Assembly: GCA_030686995.1 (NCBI GenBank)
Contig: CM060707.1
Location: 84,864,472-84,928,471, forward strand
Direction: 5' to 3'
DNA: 64,000 bases
DNA from: Artemisia argyi
Lineage: Eukaryota; Streptophyta; Magnoliopsida; Asterales; Asteraceae
Shown: positions 42,779-56,932 of the stretch, one piece after another
Layout: the number at the start of each line of letters is the position of its first letter
Position numbering within the stretch: the stretch's first letter is position 1
Position numbers and translations under genes: made by a program
The notes under the pieces: model-generated
What the model was told of the DNA's origin: nothing
Databases searched by the model: none
The model's input: only the letters and a program-made list of their open reading frames with translations

Positions 42779-43474
42779 TTAGTTGGATGATGGTGATTGA
42801 GGTGGTGGTGGACCCGATGGTGGCATTGAGGCAAGAGGAGTTGGTTGAGTATTTTGTTGAAAGAGAAGGTACTCAAGATATCCAAACATGTAGTGAAGCT
42901 TAATTCTAAGGGAGGAGATGAGATGGAAGCTATGATAACAACATGCACAACCAATGGTGTGGTTGTTTACAAAGTTGTAATGAAGAGAAGGCTCTATGTT
43001 TGGCGATTGTGGTGGAGTGGATGGAGTGTATTCCAAAGGACCATTTAGTGACAGAGTAAGAGAGGTATTAGGTGGAGGTGGATGTGAGATCCTTGGTGGA
43101 GGAGACATGTTTCCAAGATAGGGTGAAATGTTTTCAAGAAAATTTGGTAGTTAGGATAATGAAGCAATTTGTGGACTTGGGGAGTTTGATGTGTTGATGG
43201 AGGAGAATGAGTTACTTACAAATGGTGTGCAAGCACCCGAACTAGAGTGAGTGAGTAAGAGTGATGAGTTTTTGATGAATGATGTGAATGGTGAGGAATT
43301 AGGTCTTGATGAGGATGATGAAGTGCCTTTAATGGAGGGAGTTTTGAGAGATACATTTGGTGCTTGAGAGGATGGGTCATTTTGAGTGAGGTCAATGAAG
43401 TTTGTTTGTGGTGGTGAGAGAGTGATTTTAGGCCTTTTGTTTGATAGGGACAAGGATGTTGAAGGAGATCCCAT
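42779..43474 (-). pseudogene. Pro/Ser-rich C-terminal remnants of the Copia-3 extra ORF
   Basis: Two minus-strand frames (from 43474, MGSPSTSLSLSNKRPKITL, and from 43108, MSPPPRISHPPPPNTSLT) have the low-complexity Pro/Ser/Thr composition of linkers in retroelement extra ORFs. They are in different frames and not continuous with the upstream domain. Function unknown. Confidence 0.4.
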
Positions 43475-44199
43475 TGTAGGAGATAAAGCGGATATGGGGG
43501 ATGATGAGGGTGATGAAGATTAACATGAAGCATGGATGTTTAAATAATCAAGAAGGATTATGGAATGGGTAAAGCATGCATTAGGAAGTTTTAAGCACAT
43601 ACAAATGTTTTGCTAATATAGGAAATGGTGGTGAAAATCACGCAATAGGGCACCAGGTTTGCAAGAAATGAGAAATAGTGCAGGAACCCGTGACCTAGGG
43701 CTGACGGTCCCTTAAATGTGGGACGGTCCGTTATTGTTAGGGGACCGCCATTTTGATAAGGGACCACCGGCAGTGGAGTCTCAGGTTTCAGCCCAGTTTT
43801 CCATTTCAGCAAATCAGCACCTGCAGACTGTTCTAGTGTAATACATAGTAGCATAAACCTTTATAAACCTATTATAAGTGCTAGTTTAATGAGTAAGCAA
43901 GCAACTATAGCAATCCAATAGTTACAACAATCACACATTCATTCAATAGACGGAGTTTATAATCACATAGACTAACAAATAATGATGGATCTTGTTTGAT
44001 GATAAAACTATGAAAAGATCACCTAAAACCATCAACATAGAGTTAAAGATCATAGTAGCAATTATTCAATTACACAACATAGTGTCTAGGGAGATTAAAA
44101 CATGTTCCACAAACAAATGATACATTACAAGATGATAGGCATTAATTATTTCTTCCCCAATAACTTGTGAAATCCCTTTCCAATTGACTTCCAAGCACC

Positions 44200-45362
44200 T
44201 CAACTCTTATCCCTTAACTGATGTTGCATGTTCATGATTTGGGTTAGGCGTGCCGAAAAGTGGTCAAAGTTCCAATCCTCAGGAGGAAGATCATGATAGA
44301 CTTGATGGTACCCAGATGGTAGGGAGTTGACATAAGTAACCGGAGATGGGGTGCTAACACGAGAAGTTCCTTCATCAGGAAACACATCATCGTCATCGCT
44401 GGGATTAAATGATGGTCTATGAGTGAAGGAACTTGAACCTACTGACCTTCTTGACCCGTAGTTAGACCTAGTCCTAAGTTCTGGATTTTGGGTTAGGGGA
44501 AACATGACAGGGTTAACTATAGGATAATCAACATTCCTAAGGTGATGGTAATGGTGCATGACATGACGAAAAAGGCAGGTTAAAAGCATGTCGTATGACA
44601 AGATCATATTGGGATTACTATGGATAAATCCCATTCGTTTGGCTATGTAATAAGCAAGGCAAGATTGTAGGGGATGGTGTCAGCAATACAATAGAGTATG
44701 TGGGTGAGACAGGTAGGGACGTGGTCACGATTTCCTCCAAGACAAAAGACATTCTCGCAAATTATTTCAGCCATGGGTTTCATGTGATCCACAATTTTTT
44801 TCGTTAGGATTTGAATTTCACTAACGGGAAGAAGTACCCCTCTGTATAGTCGAAATTAAGGTCCATGTCGATCATTTTGAACAGTGGCTCTTATCTCATC
44901 TGGAGTTGGGGGAATAGTGGCGTATTTTCCATACGAAGGCGAGCTCTTAGCCAGAGCGTCAAGGCTCCATTCATGAGTGAATGTGCTTTGTCCTTCAGTG
45001 GGAACGCCAAGGGCTTGACCGAATATAGGAAGAGGATAGGAAATCAACTGATTTTGAATGGTGAAGTTGATGTAAATTTCACCTTCATTATCAGTTGTTA
45101 GGTTGAGAAGACTATAAAACTCAAGGACAAATTTTGGAACGATTTGCTCATTTACTTTATAAATACAGTCTAGATTGACTAGTTCAAACAAAGAATCTAG
45201 GTAGTGTGTGTCGGTATAGTCTGCATAGACCCGACGACCCTCATGGAAAAACCTAGTTTCTACGTTTTCGAAAGCTTTCTTGATGGGATTTGGGTAATAA
45301 TCTGAAAGTTTAGGAATATATTGACGTGTGTTTTGGTGGTCAAGTCCAGTGGGTTTAGGCAT
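44200..45362 (-). pseudogene. Copia-3 extra ORF, plant-transposon-protein-like domain, broken
   Basis: The minus-strand frame from ATG 45362 (MPKPTGLDHQNTRQYIPKL) contains FVLEFYSLLNL and FGQALGVPTEG, then a TAA just before 44850. The same frame continues (PVSEIQILTKKI, LTHILYCIADTIPYNLALL) to a frame change near 44650, after which IAKRMGFIHSN and YDMLLTCLFRHV complete the domain. This order fits the putative plant transposon protein family (Transposase_32-like) found in extra ORFs of plant retroelements. It ends with an acidic Ser-rich segment at 44200. At least one stop and one frameshift make it non-functional. Confidence 0.65.
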
Positions 45363-47114
45363 TGTTCACCTATCAAAAATAAATACATAATTAGCTAGAT
45401 TTAAATGATAATTTTGTTTCTGACATTACTTAAGGACTTTAATTACTTGGAGTTTATTTTTAACTTAACAAGTATGACATGTATTAACAATGTGTCATTA
45501 AGAAGTTGTTTCAAAATCATTTTACTACATGGGAATTATCATGTTTTTAATGTATCTTTGAAATTATATCCTATTTACTAATGTAAGCATTAATAAGTGT
45601 ATTATTAGTAATGTATTGTTGGGATTAGATAGTAAACAAAATTGATAACCCCCAAATCTAATGGCATGAACCCTAATTATGAAATAAAGAGAGATTAGAC
45701 AAAGATGACTTACAATTAGTGTACAAGAGTGATTAGTAGATTTGGGTTTGAGACTTTGAACTTTTATGGTAATTTTTGATGTGTTCTTCGTTGCCTTTTA
45801 GTGATAAGAGTGGAGACATAATTTGTTTGGCTGTGAGCAAAAGAGGAAACCGTGTTTGTGATAGAAAAGCCCAGACGGTCCCTTATCGATGAGGGACCGG
45901 CGGCAGAAGGTTGCCGTATTTTGACAGTTTTTGATATTTTGGTTTTTAAGAAAAGTTTTTGGTTAGGGACCATCTTAATATATGATACTTGTATTTTTAG
46001 ACACGAAGTAGACTAAATACACACGAGTAGGCTAAGGAATGGGTATGGAACAGAATCGAGATAGAAGAGGTAGAAGAGACTCGAAACACTTGAATAGGGA
46101 GTGGGATTTGAGTCGAGGAAACTAGAAGTCAATCATGTAAATCCCAAGAAAAATCATAGACGAGAACTAGAGAAAAGATAAAGAGCGAAACGAGTGTGCA
46201 TCGTCTATAGTGATTAATTGACGTAAAAATCAATATTAATAATGGTTGTGGTAAGACCATTATTTTTCCAAATAATTTGCTTGAATCCAAAGAAGGATAA
46301 ACACTTAGACATAACATCTAATTCTCATAAAGCATATAGCACATATTAGCATACAAATATTATCTAGCATGCAAGCGAGTAATAATTAATCACAGGCATA
46401 TAGAAAACATTCAAATAGCAAGCATAATAGTCAAGGTTGCAAGAAAACATATCTTGGCCGCTAGCTATCCTTAATTACACATTACCGTTGTACGTGATGC
46501 AAGACTTGATACAACTCACTTGAAGAATCAACTTCTTGATTAGTATCACACTAAAGGTGCACATTGTCTTCTTCATCGGCATCACTTCCAGACTCGTAGA
46601 ATAGAGCATTAACTAGGTTGCTTATGTGATCCTTGTCGGCGACATTACCTACAACAAAAACATTTGAACTAGTAGTACATGCATCTACTTCAACTAAGTG
46701 TTTTTCTAATATCTTATTTTCATCATCTTTGGCTTTGAACATTCCCTTGATGAACTTTTAAAATATTTTTCCATATGTCATTTGCCACTTGACATAAAAA
46801 TTGTTTTACCATAATCAATTTCGGTAAAGCTTTATAAATCAATATTTTTGCTTCAATGTTTTGCAAGAGTTTCTTATGAAATTTTGATTTTTGAAATTTA
46901 CTTTCATTGGTGGAAAATCACCAATTGAAATGACATGCCAAATATCATGATCTATTGATTTCACATAACTTTCAAATTCATTTTTAAATGACAAAATTTT
47001 CATTTTCGAAAAATGGTAGCTCATTCAAAGAATGCCCTTCTATATATCTTTTAGATTCCATTGATCGATTCAAGTTTTAAAGTACAGTATACTCTAAAGA
47101 TCTTGATAAATGAA
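45363..47114 (-). other. Copia-3 leader and internal noncoding DNA
   Basis: There are no gag or pol motifs. A 63-codon minus frame at 46551-46742 (MFKAKDDENKILEKHLVEVD) is acidic and may be a scrap of a gag coiled-coil region. Another GGTCCCTTA dyad lies at 45874-45905. Confidence 0.5.
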
Positions 47115-47126
47115 GCTCTAATACCA
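47115..47126 (-). other. Copia-3 primer binding site
   Basis: On the minus strand TGGTATTAGAGC follows the 5' LTR after two bases. It differs by one base from the tRNA-Met site TGGTATCAGAGC. Confidence 0.8.
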
Positions 47127-47128
47127 AT

Positions 47129-48562
47129 TGTAGAAACTAGAAGGGGGTTGAATAGTTTTACCGTTTCTTTTTACTTGCTAAAACGTTTCGCCGTTTTTAG
47201 GTCCGGTTAATATTCTTTTGCAAACTTTTTGAATTCTACCTGTTATGTGATATCTATTAAGCTACAAACAAACATAAACGAACAAGTAATGTAAAGAGTT
47301 AGAAAAAAACACAATCAAAGAGACGCGGCTATTTATAGTGGTTCGGCACGAAGCTCACTCCTTCGTCCTACTCCACTCCCCGAGTACCACACTTGAGAGT
47401 TATGAATCACTATATCAACACACTCCTTTAGGCGAAGCAATCCGTACACAAGCTTACACAAGGTTTAACGACACTAAGCGGAATGTCCACACGAACAAGC
47501 ACTCTTGTCCAACTTGGATCCTCACCCAATCCAAGCCTTCACACAAATAACATACTTGGATCTTCACCCAATCCAAGCCTTCACACAAGACACACTTAGA
47601 CCATCACCCGATCTAAGCCTTCATACAGGACACACTTGGAACATCACCCGATCCAAGCCTTCAAACAATGACTCAACTAAGTCCTAACCTACACACTAGG
47701 ACACCACTCTCCTCACAACAAATACATGAACTAATCTAGTTATAAGACTTCTTGGATCTTCATCTTCTTCCAAGTTCACACACAAAACTCCATCCTCGAG
47801 TCATACACAAGTCGGAAGTATTTACAATATTTACAAGAAGGAAATAGAAGGAATACTAGAACCGCAACACTTGTTACGTTTGTGTGTGGACTCTAATAAC
47901 ATCTCGAATCTTCATCTACGTCGAGAGTTCTTCTCTTGCACTTTGCGGAAGAGGAAATCACTTATAAACATATACCGACATGTTATAGTGATCAAAGAAG
48001 AAAGAAAAATAAAAAAGAAAGTTTTTTTATGTGGAAGACTCTATTTTCTGAAAAGGAACAATTCACTATTTATACACGACAAGAAGGAGCTGGAGGTCCT
48101 TTAAATAGGCGACGGTCCTTTATCACTAAGGGACCGCCGACCACTTTGAAGGACCGTCCCGACAGACGCTCCCATTTTTGTCCTGATGTGGTGAAAATTT
48201 ATCTGATGAAAACTCAACTGTTTTGGGGGGAAATATAGCTGTTACAAATTTGAATTTTGAGTATATTTTCTTAATAAAATATTTCTTTAAAAATACAAAA
48301 ATATTTTTGTGAAAATGTTTTGTCAAACTTAAAAATGTAAGTTTAGGAGAAAATAAAAGTCTTTGATCAGTTAACTAATGACGGTATAAAGTTTGTTCAT
48401 ACCTGAAGTGACGTTGTAGTAGCTACGTGGAAGAAACGAGCTTCCTCGATTAAAAACTTATTAACCATAACTTTACGTAACATGTCTTTATATTTTATGA
48501 TTATCAAAATACAAGAAGATCAAATAATGCGAATAACGTTTTTGACATTATTTGTATTAACA
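47129..48562 (-). repeat. Copia-3 5' LTR (1434 bp)
   Basis: It retains TG/CA ends (plus strand TGTAGAAACTAG to GTATTAACA). It carries the same 40-bp tandem units (about 47509-47670) and the dyad near the TATA-like site (about 48066-48138) as the other LTR. Confidence 0.92.
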
Positions 48563-48567
48563 GAATC

Positions 48568-50268
48568 AAAATCAAGGAAGAAAGAAAATGATAGAAGGTC
48601 AAACTCAGGAAGGACTTCTCACCACTCATCTCGAACAAGAAAAGATCCATGTATTATTTATTAACTATATTATTATTTTGTTTAGCATGCCAAATGTCCT
48701 TGATCATATTCTTAAGAATTTTTTTATCTATTCTTGAAAAAGAGATATGTAGTGCGGTAAGGAGGAAATATAAATTATAACATTTCAATTCGAGATCTAG
48801 AAGCTAGAAGCCAAGGTTGGAGAGTAAGGAGGTGTTTGTTTTAGCTGGGCTTACGGGATTGTAAAATTCCTAAAGCTAAGATAGCCTTTAGTTGTATATT
48901 TTTTGTTTATAGATTCTTTGAGAAGGGAATGGTTTTTCTTCTGTAAACATGAGTTGAGAATTTTGAAAACCCGTTTAGATGGAGTTATATTTTTTGTTAG
49001 AAAGATTACCCCGGATGGAAGGTTAGAATGAGATACTTGAATGATTGGTGGAGATGTTACCGATGGTGATTAGGTTAGAATGAGATACTTGAACGGTAGA
49101 TTGGAAAATCAAAGAAATTTTTTTGTTAGAGAGAAAAAAGTGCTATGAAGGGTAGATTGGGGTTTTCATTTTTCTTGGAAAGTGAGAATTTCACTTTTTT
49201 TGAAAATTGTTTGAAAAGATTGTGACTAAACGGATTTTCAGTTTTTCTATGAAAAATTTAAATTTCCTTAAAAATTAGATGTTTTTTACCAACTAAACAC
49301 ACCCTAACTAGCTCATTTTCAATGGCTTATAACTTATAGCCATATAAAATGAGGTTGTTGGCTTTTCAAAATTTACAGAAGCTCATATGACCAACATAAC
49401 AAACTGTCAAACACCCCATGTATGCCATGTAGGTAAGAAAAACGTAATTACTTCACAATGTCTTCTGGATTTTTACATTTATGAAATTAACGTTTTACTT
49501 TTTTACTGTTATATATCAAAACAAATCAAATGAGTTGATAAAAAAAATAGTTGATGTTGGTCAAATATCCTTTTTTTATATCTTTTGCTGAATCAAATGA
49601 AATGATATAAACTTGGTAGGAAACTTTGGGGTTTCACATAGCATTGGTCTCTTTAAACGAATTATAAAATGTATTATTTTTCTCCATGTATGCACTTCAG
49701 AAGTAAAACAGTTGTCGCTAGTTGTCTTTTACGAACTTATTGATGTAATTTTTGTTAATAAAACTAATTTGAAAATATGTTATATTACCGTAAAGGGTGT
49801 AATGGAATCTATTTTTCAAAATATTCCATAGAATTTTGAATGACATGGGTAAATATGTGTATTCCAGTGTTTGGATTGGGCATATATATGATATTATGAG
49901 GTTTAGTTGGGTAAATATGACACTCTAAAGTTTAAGTAGCGGGTATATAAAGTCCACCTTTGTCTTATACTCTTATCGGGATTTTATTCAAAGTAAAATG
50001 AGCGATATTATGTTATAAGTCAAATCTTCGAAAAGAGGTTGGTTATTTCCTTGAAAAATATTTCATGATGTTCTTGTCGAAAGACCTGAATTTTGGTTAT
50101 GCGTGCATGACGTATAATTTAAGAGGCAAACATCGCATTAGGTCCCAAGCTAAGCATTTTTCTATTTTCTATATGAAGTAAATGGGGGCTTCAGTGCCTC
50201 TCTTACTATATGTCCTCCTAGCTGGAATGCAGTTTGTTTTCATAGATCATTGACATGCTTAAGTACTA
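48568..50268. other. noncoding DNA, no gene seen
   Basis: AT-rich, no coding frame supported. Weakly complementary ends near 48832 and 49312 (AGGTGTTTGTTTTAGCTGG versus CCAACTAAACACACCCT) hint at a degraded hAT-like MITE, but without a target duplication. Confidence 0.4.
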
Positions 50269-50464
50269 CTTCCTCCGTCCCATATTAAGTGTCCACTTTC
50301 AAAACGCACAAAGTTTTAGGAAATTCCACTAACTATATTCTCCACCAATCAAATATCATTTTTACCCACTAAAGTCTTATCTCATTGGTTGGAATAAAAT
50401 ATGGACACTTAATTTGGGACATCTCAAGATTCCATTGTGGACACTTAATATGGGATGGAGGGAG
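50269..50464. mobile_element. Stowaway-type MITE (196 bp)
   Basis: The ends CTTCCTCCGTCCCATATTAA and TTAATATGGGATGGAGGGAG form inverted repeats, flanked by TA on both sides (50267-50268, 50465-50466). This is the Tc1/mariner Stowaway signature CTCCCTCCGTCCC. Confidence 0.92.
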
Positions 50465-50466
50465 TA

Positions 50467-51323
50467 CATATTATTAAGTTTTTACTAAGCTTGACACATG
50501 CCTCTGTAGTACCTAATCTGTTATATACAAATGTGTTTGCCTCATAAAATCTGTACAAATTGGGGTTTACCCTAACAAAAGGTTGTAATAATAGAATACT
50601 TTATGATTGTATATTCAGTATTTATACGGCCAATGTTTTATTAAAGCCGTTTCACCGATGTCGTTACCGTAGTATAGATTTTTGACTTTGGATGTCCATT
50701 CTGAGTTTTGGTTATTGATCTATTTGTGAAGTGCTTCACATATTTAAGAGAGTTAGGAAGGCTGCGAAACACATTAGGTTCTGACTCTGAATTCACAGAC
50801 TGTAGAGCAATGCATCTTTCCGATTATCATCAATCGGATATCTGGTTGCTAGTTGAATCAAACCTCTTGGTATTTTGATCTCCAAGTAATGATTATATCT
50901 TCATCATGGTTGTCAACAACATGAACATATGGTAATTTGTGAATACATAGTAGTATTCCATAGTCTTAAAATTGTGTATCTATTTCAGGGATTGAACAAA
51001 ATATGAAAAAGACCTGTGTACAATAATGAAGTAGATAGTAAGACTTAAACTCTGATCCATATAAGAATATACGTGCATCAGTTGAAACTGACAAGATAGC
51101 TTTTTGTTAAGGGGTTTTAGGTTTTAGACATGGCATTTGCTCTACTTTTGATGGTCATGGATTGAATAACAACATGATTCTGAGAATATTTCTACATGTA
51201 TTTGCTCCTTTTTTTATTTGTCGCTCCTTCATGACAAGTAGGTAGTATTTACTAGTAAGTCTTTCTGGCTTTGTGCTCAGTTTTGTGTAATATCTTCTGA
51301 TATTTGACTGATACTTCTTGCAG
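50467..51323. other. probable intron or 5' flank of the NAC-alpha relic
   Basis: No first coding exon of NAC-alpha (with the usual EELLAQHLEEQKID segment) could be found here, so the locus lacks its start. Confidence 0.4.
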
Positions 51324-52778
<1,455 letters not shown>

Positions 52779-53083
52779 GGACTCAAAACATCATTCTAGG
52801 TGAATGAGTAAATTTCCAGTCTTTTGTTTTTGTTTATGAGATTAAGAAAATGTTAGTGTTGTATGTTTTCAAGATTATGAACATGCTATAGCTTGTTCTA
52901 TATTGTGTATCGGTAGTAATTTTCTTTTGGTTGCTTTTGTTAGCTTTATACGAAATGAAAAAGAAAATGGTATGGTTTCCTGAGTTTATTATGTATGCAC
53001 TTGAGAATATCTGACATATATTATTGTCTCGCACTACCTTTAAGCTACGGGAGTTTTAAGAGCTATATGTAGTATGTACAAGT
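52779..53083. other. 3' flank of the NAC-alpha relic
   Basis: T-rich noncoding DNA resembling a 3' UTR. It ends in CAAGT, the left target duplication of the solo LTR that follows. Confidence 0.5.
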
Positions 53084-53648
53084 TGTACCACCAAAGTGTG
53101 GTCGGGTTAAGATTGGGCTTAGTCCGTGACTGGCCGACCTAAATGGATCGTCCGCTTCGTGGCTTATGCATTAATCTAAGTAATAGATTATATCCCTGCA
53201 CAAGCAAAAGTAAACCATTAGCCTTATTGTGAGGACGGACCCCACGATTAAGCTCCGGTGTGAGAGTAAGTATTCATGTTGTCAGAGAAATATATGTGTG
53301 TTGGGATGAGTGAGAAAGTCATACCTCGAAAGTGTGAATTCAGGTTTTCTTTTATAGGTAGTGAAAATATTAGGGTTTCCTAATATTTGGCATATTGTTG
53401 TAGCGTCCGAGGTAGGACCCTTGTCGGGAAAGGGTCCGCAGCTTAAACGATGTTTTGCGGACGTGGATGGTTTTCCGGACCGGGGGCCGGTCCGCAAGCG
53501 TACTTCGGAAGTGTCGCTCGTATACGTCCTTTGATTGTCCAGATTGTGCCATACTTGTGGCATAGGCTTTAGCCATGTCCGGTTTTATTGGCTTGTTGGG
53601 CCGGAACCCAGTTTGCTCATTGGGCCGGAGCCCGTTTTGCTTGTAGGG

Positions 53649-55094
53649 TGATGAGGCGAAAAGTGTACCGCTTTTAAGGGTCATTTAAGCCCGAATTCGT
53701 AATTATTTGATCAATTATTGCCCTAAATCGTTCCTTTTTTTCATTTTAGGTACTTTTGAGGAGAAATCTGGAAAATGAAGCATTTTGGATGTTTTTGGAG
53801 CATAAAAGTGAAGAAAACGGCAAAGTCTCAAATTTCTTGCTGGGAACAGTACCTGACGACGTCAAGGATTAACACATGACGGCGTCAAGAGTGATAAAAG
53901 AGGTGGAAGTGGATATTATAACGTGACGGCCCAGAATATTTTTAGTGTTAATGACCTGACGGCGTCACCAAGGCCGTCAGGGTCAAAATGCATGTGACGG
54001 CCCAGAGCATATTTCTACATGAAGGCGTCAAGACTGGATCTAGGCAATACGACTCTTAACTTGGCAGCGAGTTGACGGCGTCAGAAGCCAATACATGACG
54101 CTGTCAGGATGCTTTGTCTATATATATTTTTCCAACTTTTCTTTGTAAAGTGTGGAACAAGTTGTGGAATACTAAAGCATAAACCCTAGGTCGAATTTTC
54201 TGCTTATTGAAGGGGTTTCAAACCCTTCTTTCTTCCATGTTTGAATAAAGATAAGTCTTCCAATAATCATTCAATATGTCTATGTGTTGTTTGATTCTAT
54301 CTTATGCTTATCTTTCTTTTAACATGTTAGGCTAGGTTTTTATTGTGTTTGCTTAGATGTAGTGAAACCTAGATGTTGATTATTGGTTGATTGTTTGTTT
54401 ATAATTGTTACGGATGATTGTATTCGATGTTAGGCTTAAGAAAACTGGTAGACTTCCATTGGTAACTTGCTTGAACATCTTAAGAAACATGATCGGAGGT
54501 GTACTATGATTTTTGGTTGTATTTAATGCATAAGTGAATTCTAATGATCCCATGTTAGGAGCTTTTAGCCGGCTCGACATAGGAGTGAAGTAGGATCTTA
54601 TAGAGTTAGGGAATATTGTACACGGCCCTACGACTAGTATTAAGGAATATAACCCGTCATCCATGCAATTGTAACAAGCTAATCAACCGGTAAAAGATAT
54701 CTAAGGAGTAATGAAATCTAAGTAAACATAACTTTTCTCATTATTGTTTACACTACATTAGTTAATTTTCATTTCTTTTATTGTATTTTGATTGTGTCTT
54801 AGTTAATTGGGTTAGTTGACTAGCAACTAATTCCGCCCACTCCTTCAAAACCCGAGATTTTACTTGCTTTCATAAAATATAAAAAATACAAAAAGAATCA
54901 TCCCTCACCTCTAGACCTAGTTTAGTAGGCTTTCTAATCCTAGCGACACTATTCCTGAGTTGAACGATCAATCCCCCGGTACTTGTCACTATACTATACT
55001 ACAACGATCAGGTACATTGTCTGGCGGGGATTGCAAGCTTCTCAAGATCCCTTGAGAGGTAAAACCTGTTACGAGGGCGCAATACCGCGTATCA
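53649..55094 (+). mobile_element. Athila-family solo LTR (1446 bp), copy A
   Basis: TGATGAGGCGAAAA to CCGCGTATCA, flanked by TAGGG on both sides (53644-53648, 55095-55099). It is homologous over its length to the 5' LTR at 55352-56761. Confidence 0.9.
53854..54128 (+). promoter_or_regulatory. TGACGGCGTCA array and TATA box, copy A
   Basis: TGACG(G/A)CGTCA-type sites at 53854, 53877, 53957, 54020, 54073 and 54096, with half-sites TGACGGCC between, then CTATATATAT at 54117-54126. TGACG is the core bound by TGA-type bZIP factors; binding here is inferred. Confidence 0.65.
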
Positions 55095-55351
55095 TAGGGC
55101 CGGAGCCCAGTTCGTACGAGATAGTCCAAGCCCAGTAAGCCTGCTATATGTGCTATACGTCATCAGTCAGGGAATCCTTCTCACTTGGTATATAACAAGC
55201 TTGTACATGAGCCACATACACGTTTATATTATCTTGCAGTACAAGTGTACAGGCAACACACAAGTCAAGCTTTTGTGTTGAGCGTGCTCTGTCCTGCTTT
55301 TGTGTTGAGCCTGCTCTGTCAAGATTTTGAAGTTAATTTTTTTTAATTATT

Positions 55352-56761
55352 TGATGAGGCGAAAAATGAACCACTTTTAGGGGGTCATTTAAGCCCGGAA
55401 TTGAATTTATTTGATCAAATATTGCCCTAAATCGTTGCTTTTATGATTTTAGGTACTTTGGGAGTGAAATCTGGAAAAGGAAGCAATTTGGACGTTTTTG
55501 GAGCATAAAAGTGAAGAAAATGCCAAAGACTTAATTTTCCAAGCTGGGAACAGTGTGTGACGGCATCAAGAGGAAAAAGTTGACGGCGTCAAGAGTAAAT
55601 ATCATAACGGCCCAGTACAGAAATGAAGGCGTCACAAGGTAGAGCGTCAAGAGTTAAATGTGTGACGGCCTGGAAAAGTGTATAACATGACGGCGTCAGA
55701 TGTAGATCAAGGCAGTCCGAGGATTCTTTTGGCAGCGAGATGACGGCGTCACAAGGTTGTTCTTGACGCCGTCAGCCTCTATTTTCTATATATAGTTTTC
55801 TAATTTTCATTCATTAGAAGGAAAAAGTTTGGAGAAACCCTAAGGCCGAACCATATACGTATTTTACAACTTTTTCAAGGGTTTTCAGCCCTTGAATGCT
55901 TACATGTGCTATTGAGATAAGTGTTCTTTTAATTCAATCAATATGTCTATGTGTTGGTTGTCTATATCTTGTGCTTGTCTTGATTCCACCATGCTAGGCT
56001 AGATTTATCTTGTGTTTGTTTAGATCTACTGAAACCTAGATGTTGATTATGTGTTGATTACTTGTTTATGGTTGTATTGGATGAATGATTTCAATGTTAG
56101 GCTTAAGAAAACTGGCAGATCTCCAAATGGTAACATGCTTGAACGTCTTAGGAAACATGAACCGATGTGTACTAGGTTTTATTGGTTGTATTTAATGCAT
56201 GAGTAAATTCTAATGATCCCATGTTAGGAGCTTCTTAGCCGGCTCGACATAGGAGTGAAGTAGGCACTCATAGGATTGGGGAGTTAAGTACGCCACCCCA
56301 TGAATGGTATTAAGGAATACAATCCGTCATCCACGCAACTATAACAAGTAATTAACGTGTAAAAGATATCTAGGGAGTAATGAAATCTAAGTAAACACAT
56401 TTCTCCACTTATTGCTCACAACCTTAGTTTAATATAGTTTATTTTCATTTCCCGTATTTTATTTTGATTGCATCTTTAGTATTGGGTTAGTTAACTAGCA
56501 ACTAATTCCGCCCAAATCCTTCAAACCCGAGATATTTACTTGCTTTCTAAAAAATATAAAAATACAAAAAGAATCATCTCTCACCTCTAGAACTAGTATT
56601 TAGGTTTTCTAATCCTAGCGACACTATTCCTAGCTAAACGATCAATCCCCCGGTACTTGTCACTATACTATACTACAACGATCAGGTACACTGCCTGGTG
56701 GGGGTTGTAACCTTCTCGAGATCCCTCGAGAGGTAAAGCCTGGTGCAATCCCTACGCATCA
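55352..56761 (+). repeat. Athila 5' LTR (1410 bp), copy B
   Basis: It begins TGATGAGGCGAAAAATG and ends CCCTACGCATCA directly before the primer-site leader. Terminal TGATG/CATCA are inverted. Confidence 0.92.
55558..55795 (+). promoter_or_regulatory. TGACGGCGTCA array and TATA box, copy B
   Basis: Sites at 55558, 55581, 55624, 55688, 55741 and 55764, plus half-sites, then CTATATATAG at 55787-55796. Same layout as the other two Athila LTRs. Confidence 0.65.
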
Positions 56762-56767
56762 AGTTTT

Positions 56768-56785
56768 TGGCGCCGCAGCCCGGGG
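56768..56785 (+). other. Athila primer binding site
   Basis: TGGCGCCGCAGCCCGGGG, six bases after the LTR, close to the TGGCGCCGTTGCCGGGG site (tRNA-Asp) usual for Athila. Confidence 0.8.
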
Positions 56786-56932
56786 AATAGTTATTGTCTA
56801 GGTTAGAATCTCTTTTTATTAGGTCTACTTGCTAGATTCCTTTCTAGTAAGATTTTATTTTTATTTTTAGGTTTTCTTTATTCTATCTTATTTCTTTGTG
56901 TTTTTGTTCGTAACTCTTCACCACCTGCCATC

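Larger units (their letters stand above)
40544..48562 (-). mobile_element. Copia-3: non-autonomous LTR element with 1.4-kb LTRs, minus strand
   Basis: The direct repeats 40544-42014 and 47129-48562 are its LTRs, with GAATC target duplications at 40539-40543 and 48563-48567. On the minus strand a tRNA-Met-like primer site follows the right LTR and three GGGGGAG tracts precede the left one. The 5.1-kb interior has no protease, integrase or RT; only a broken extra ORF of the kind Sireviruses carry. It would need proteins from an autonomous relative. Confidence 0.88.
53084..55260 (-). mobile_element. solo LTR of another family, split by a nested Athila solo LTR
   Basis: TGTACCACC at 53084 and GGCAACACA ending at 55260 are flanked by CAAGT on both sides (53079-53083, 55261-55265). 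Without the nested LTR (53649-55094 plus one TAGGG) it is about 726 bp. A TATA-like TATAAAAGAAAACC on the minus strand near 53344-53357 suggests minus orientation. No internal element sequence remains, so it arose by LTR-LTR recombination. Confidence 0.7.

Noticed and set aside
40544..48562. Segmental duplication of two 1.4-kb blocks
   Set aside because: The blocks end in TG/CA-type termini with a GAATC duplication outside and primer site and PPTs inside, so they are LTRs.
48832..49312. A second hAT-like MITE
   Set aside because: The end similarity is weak and no 8-bp duplication could be found.
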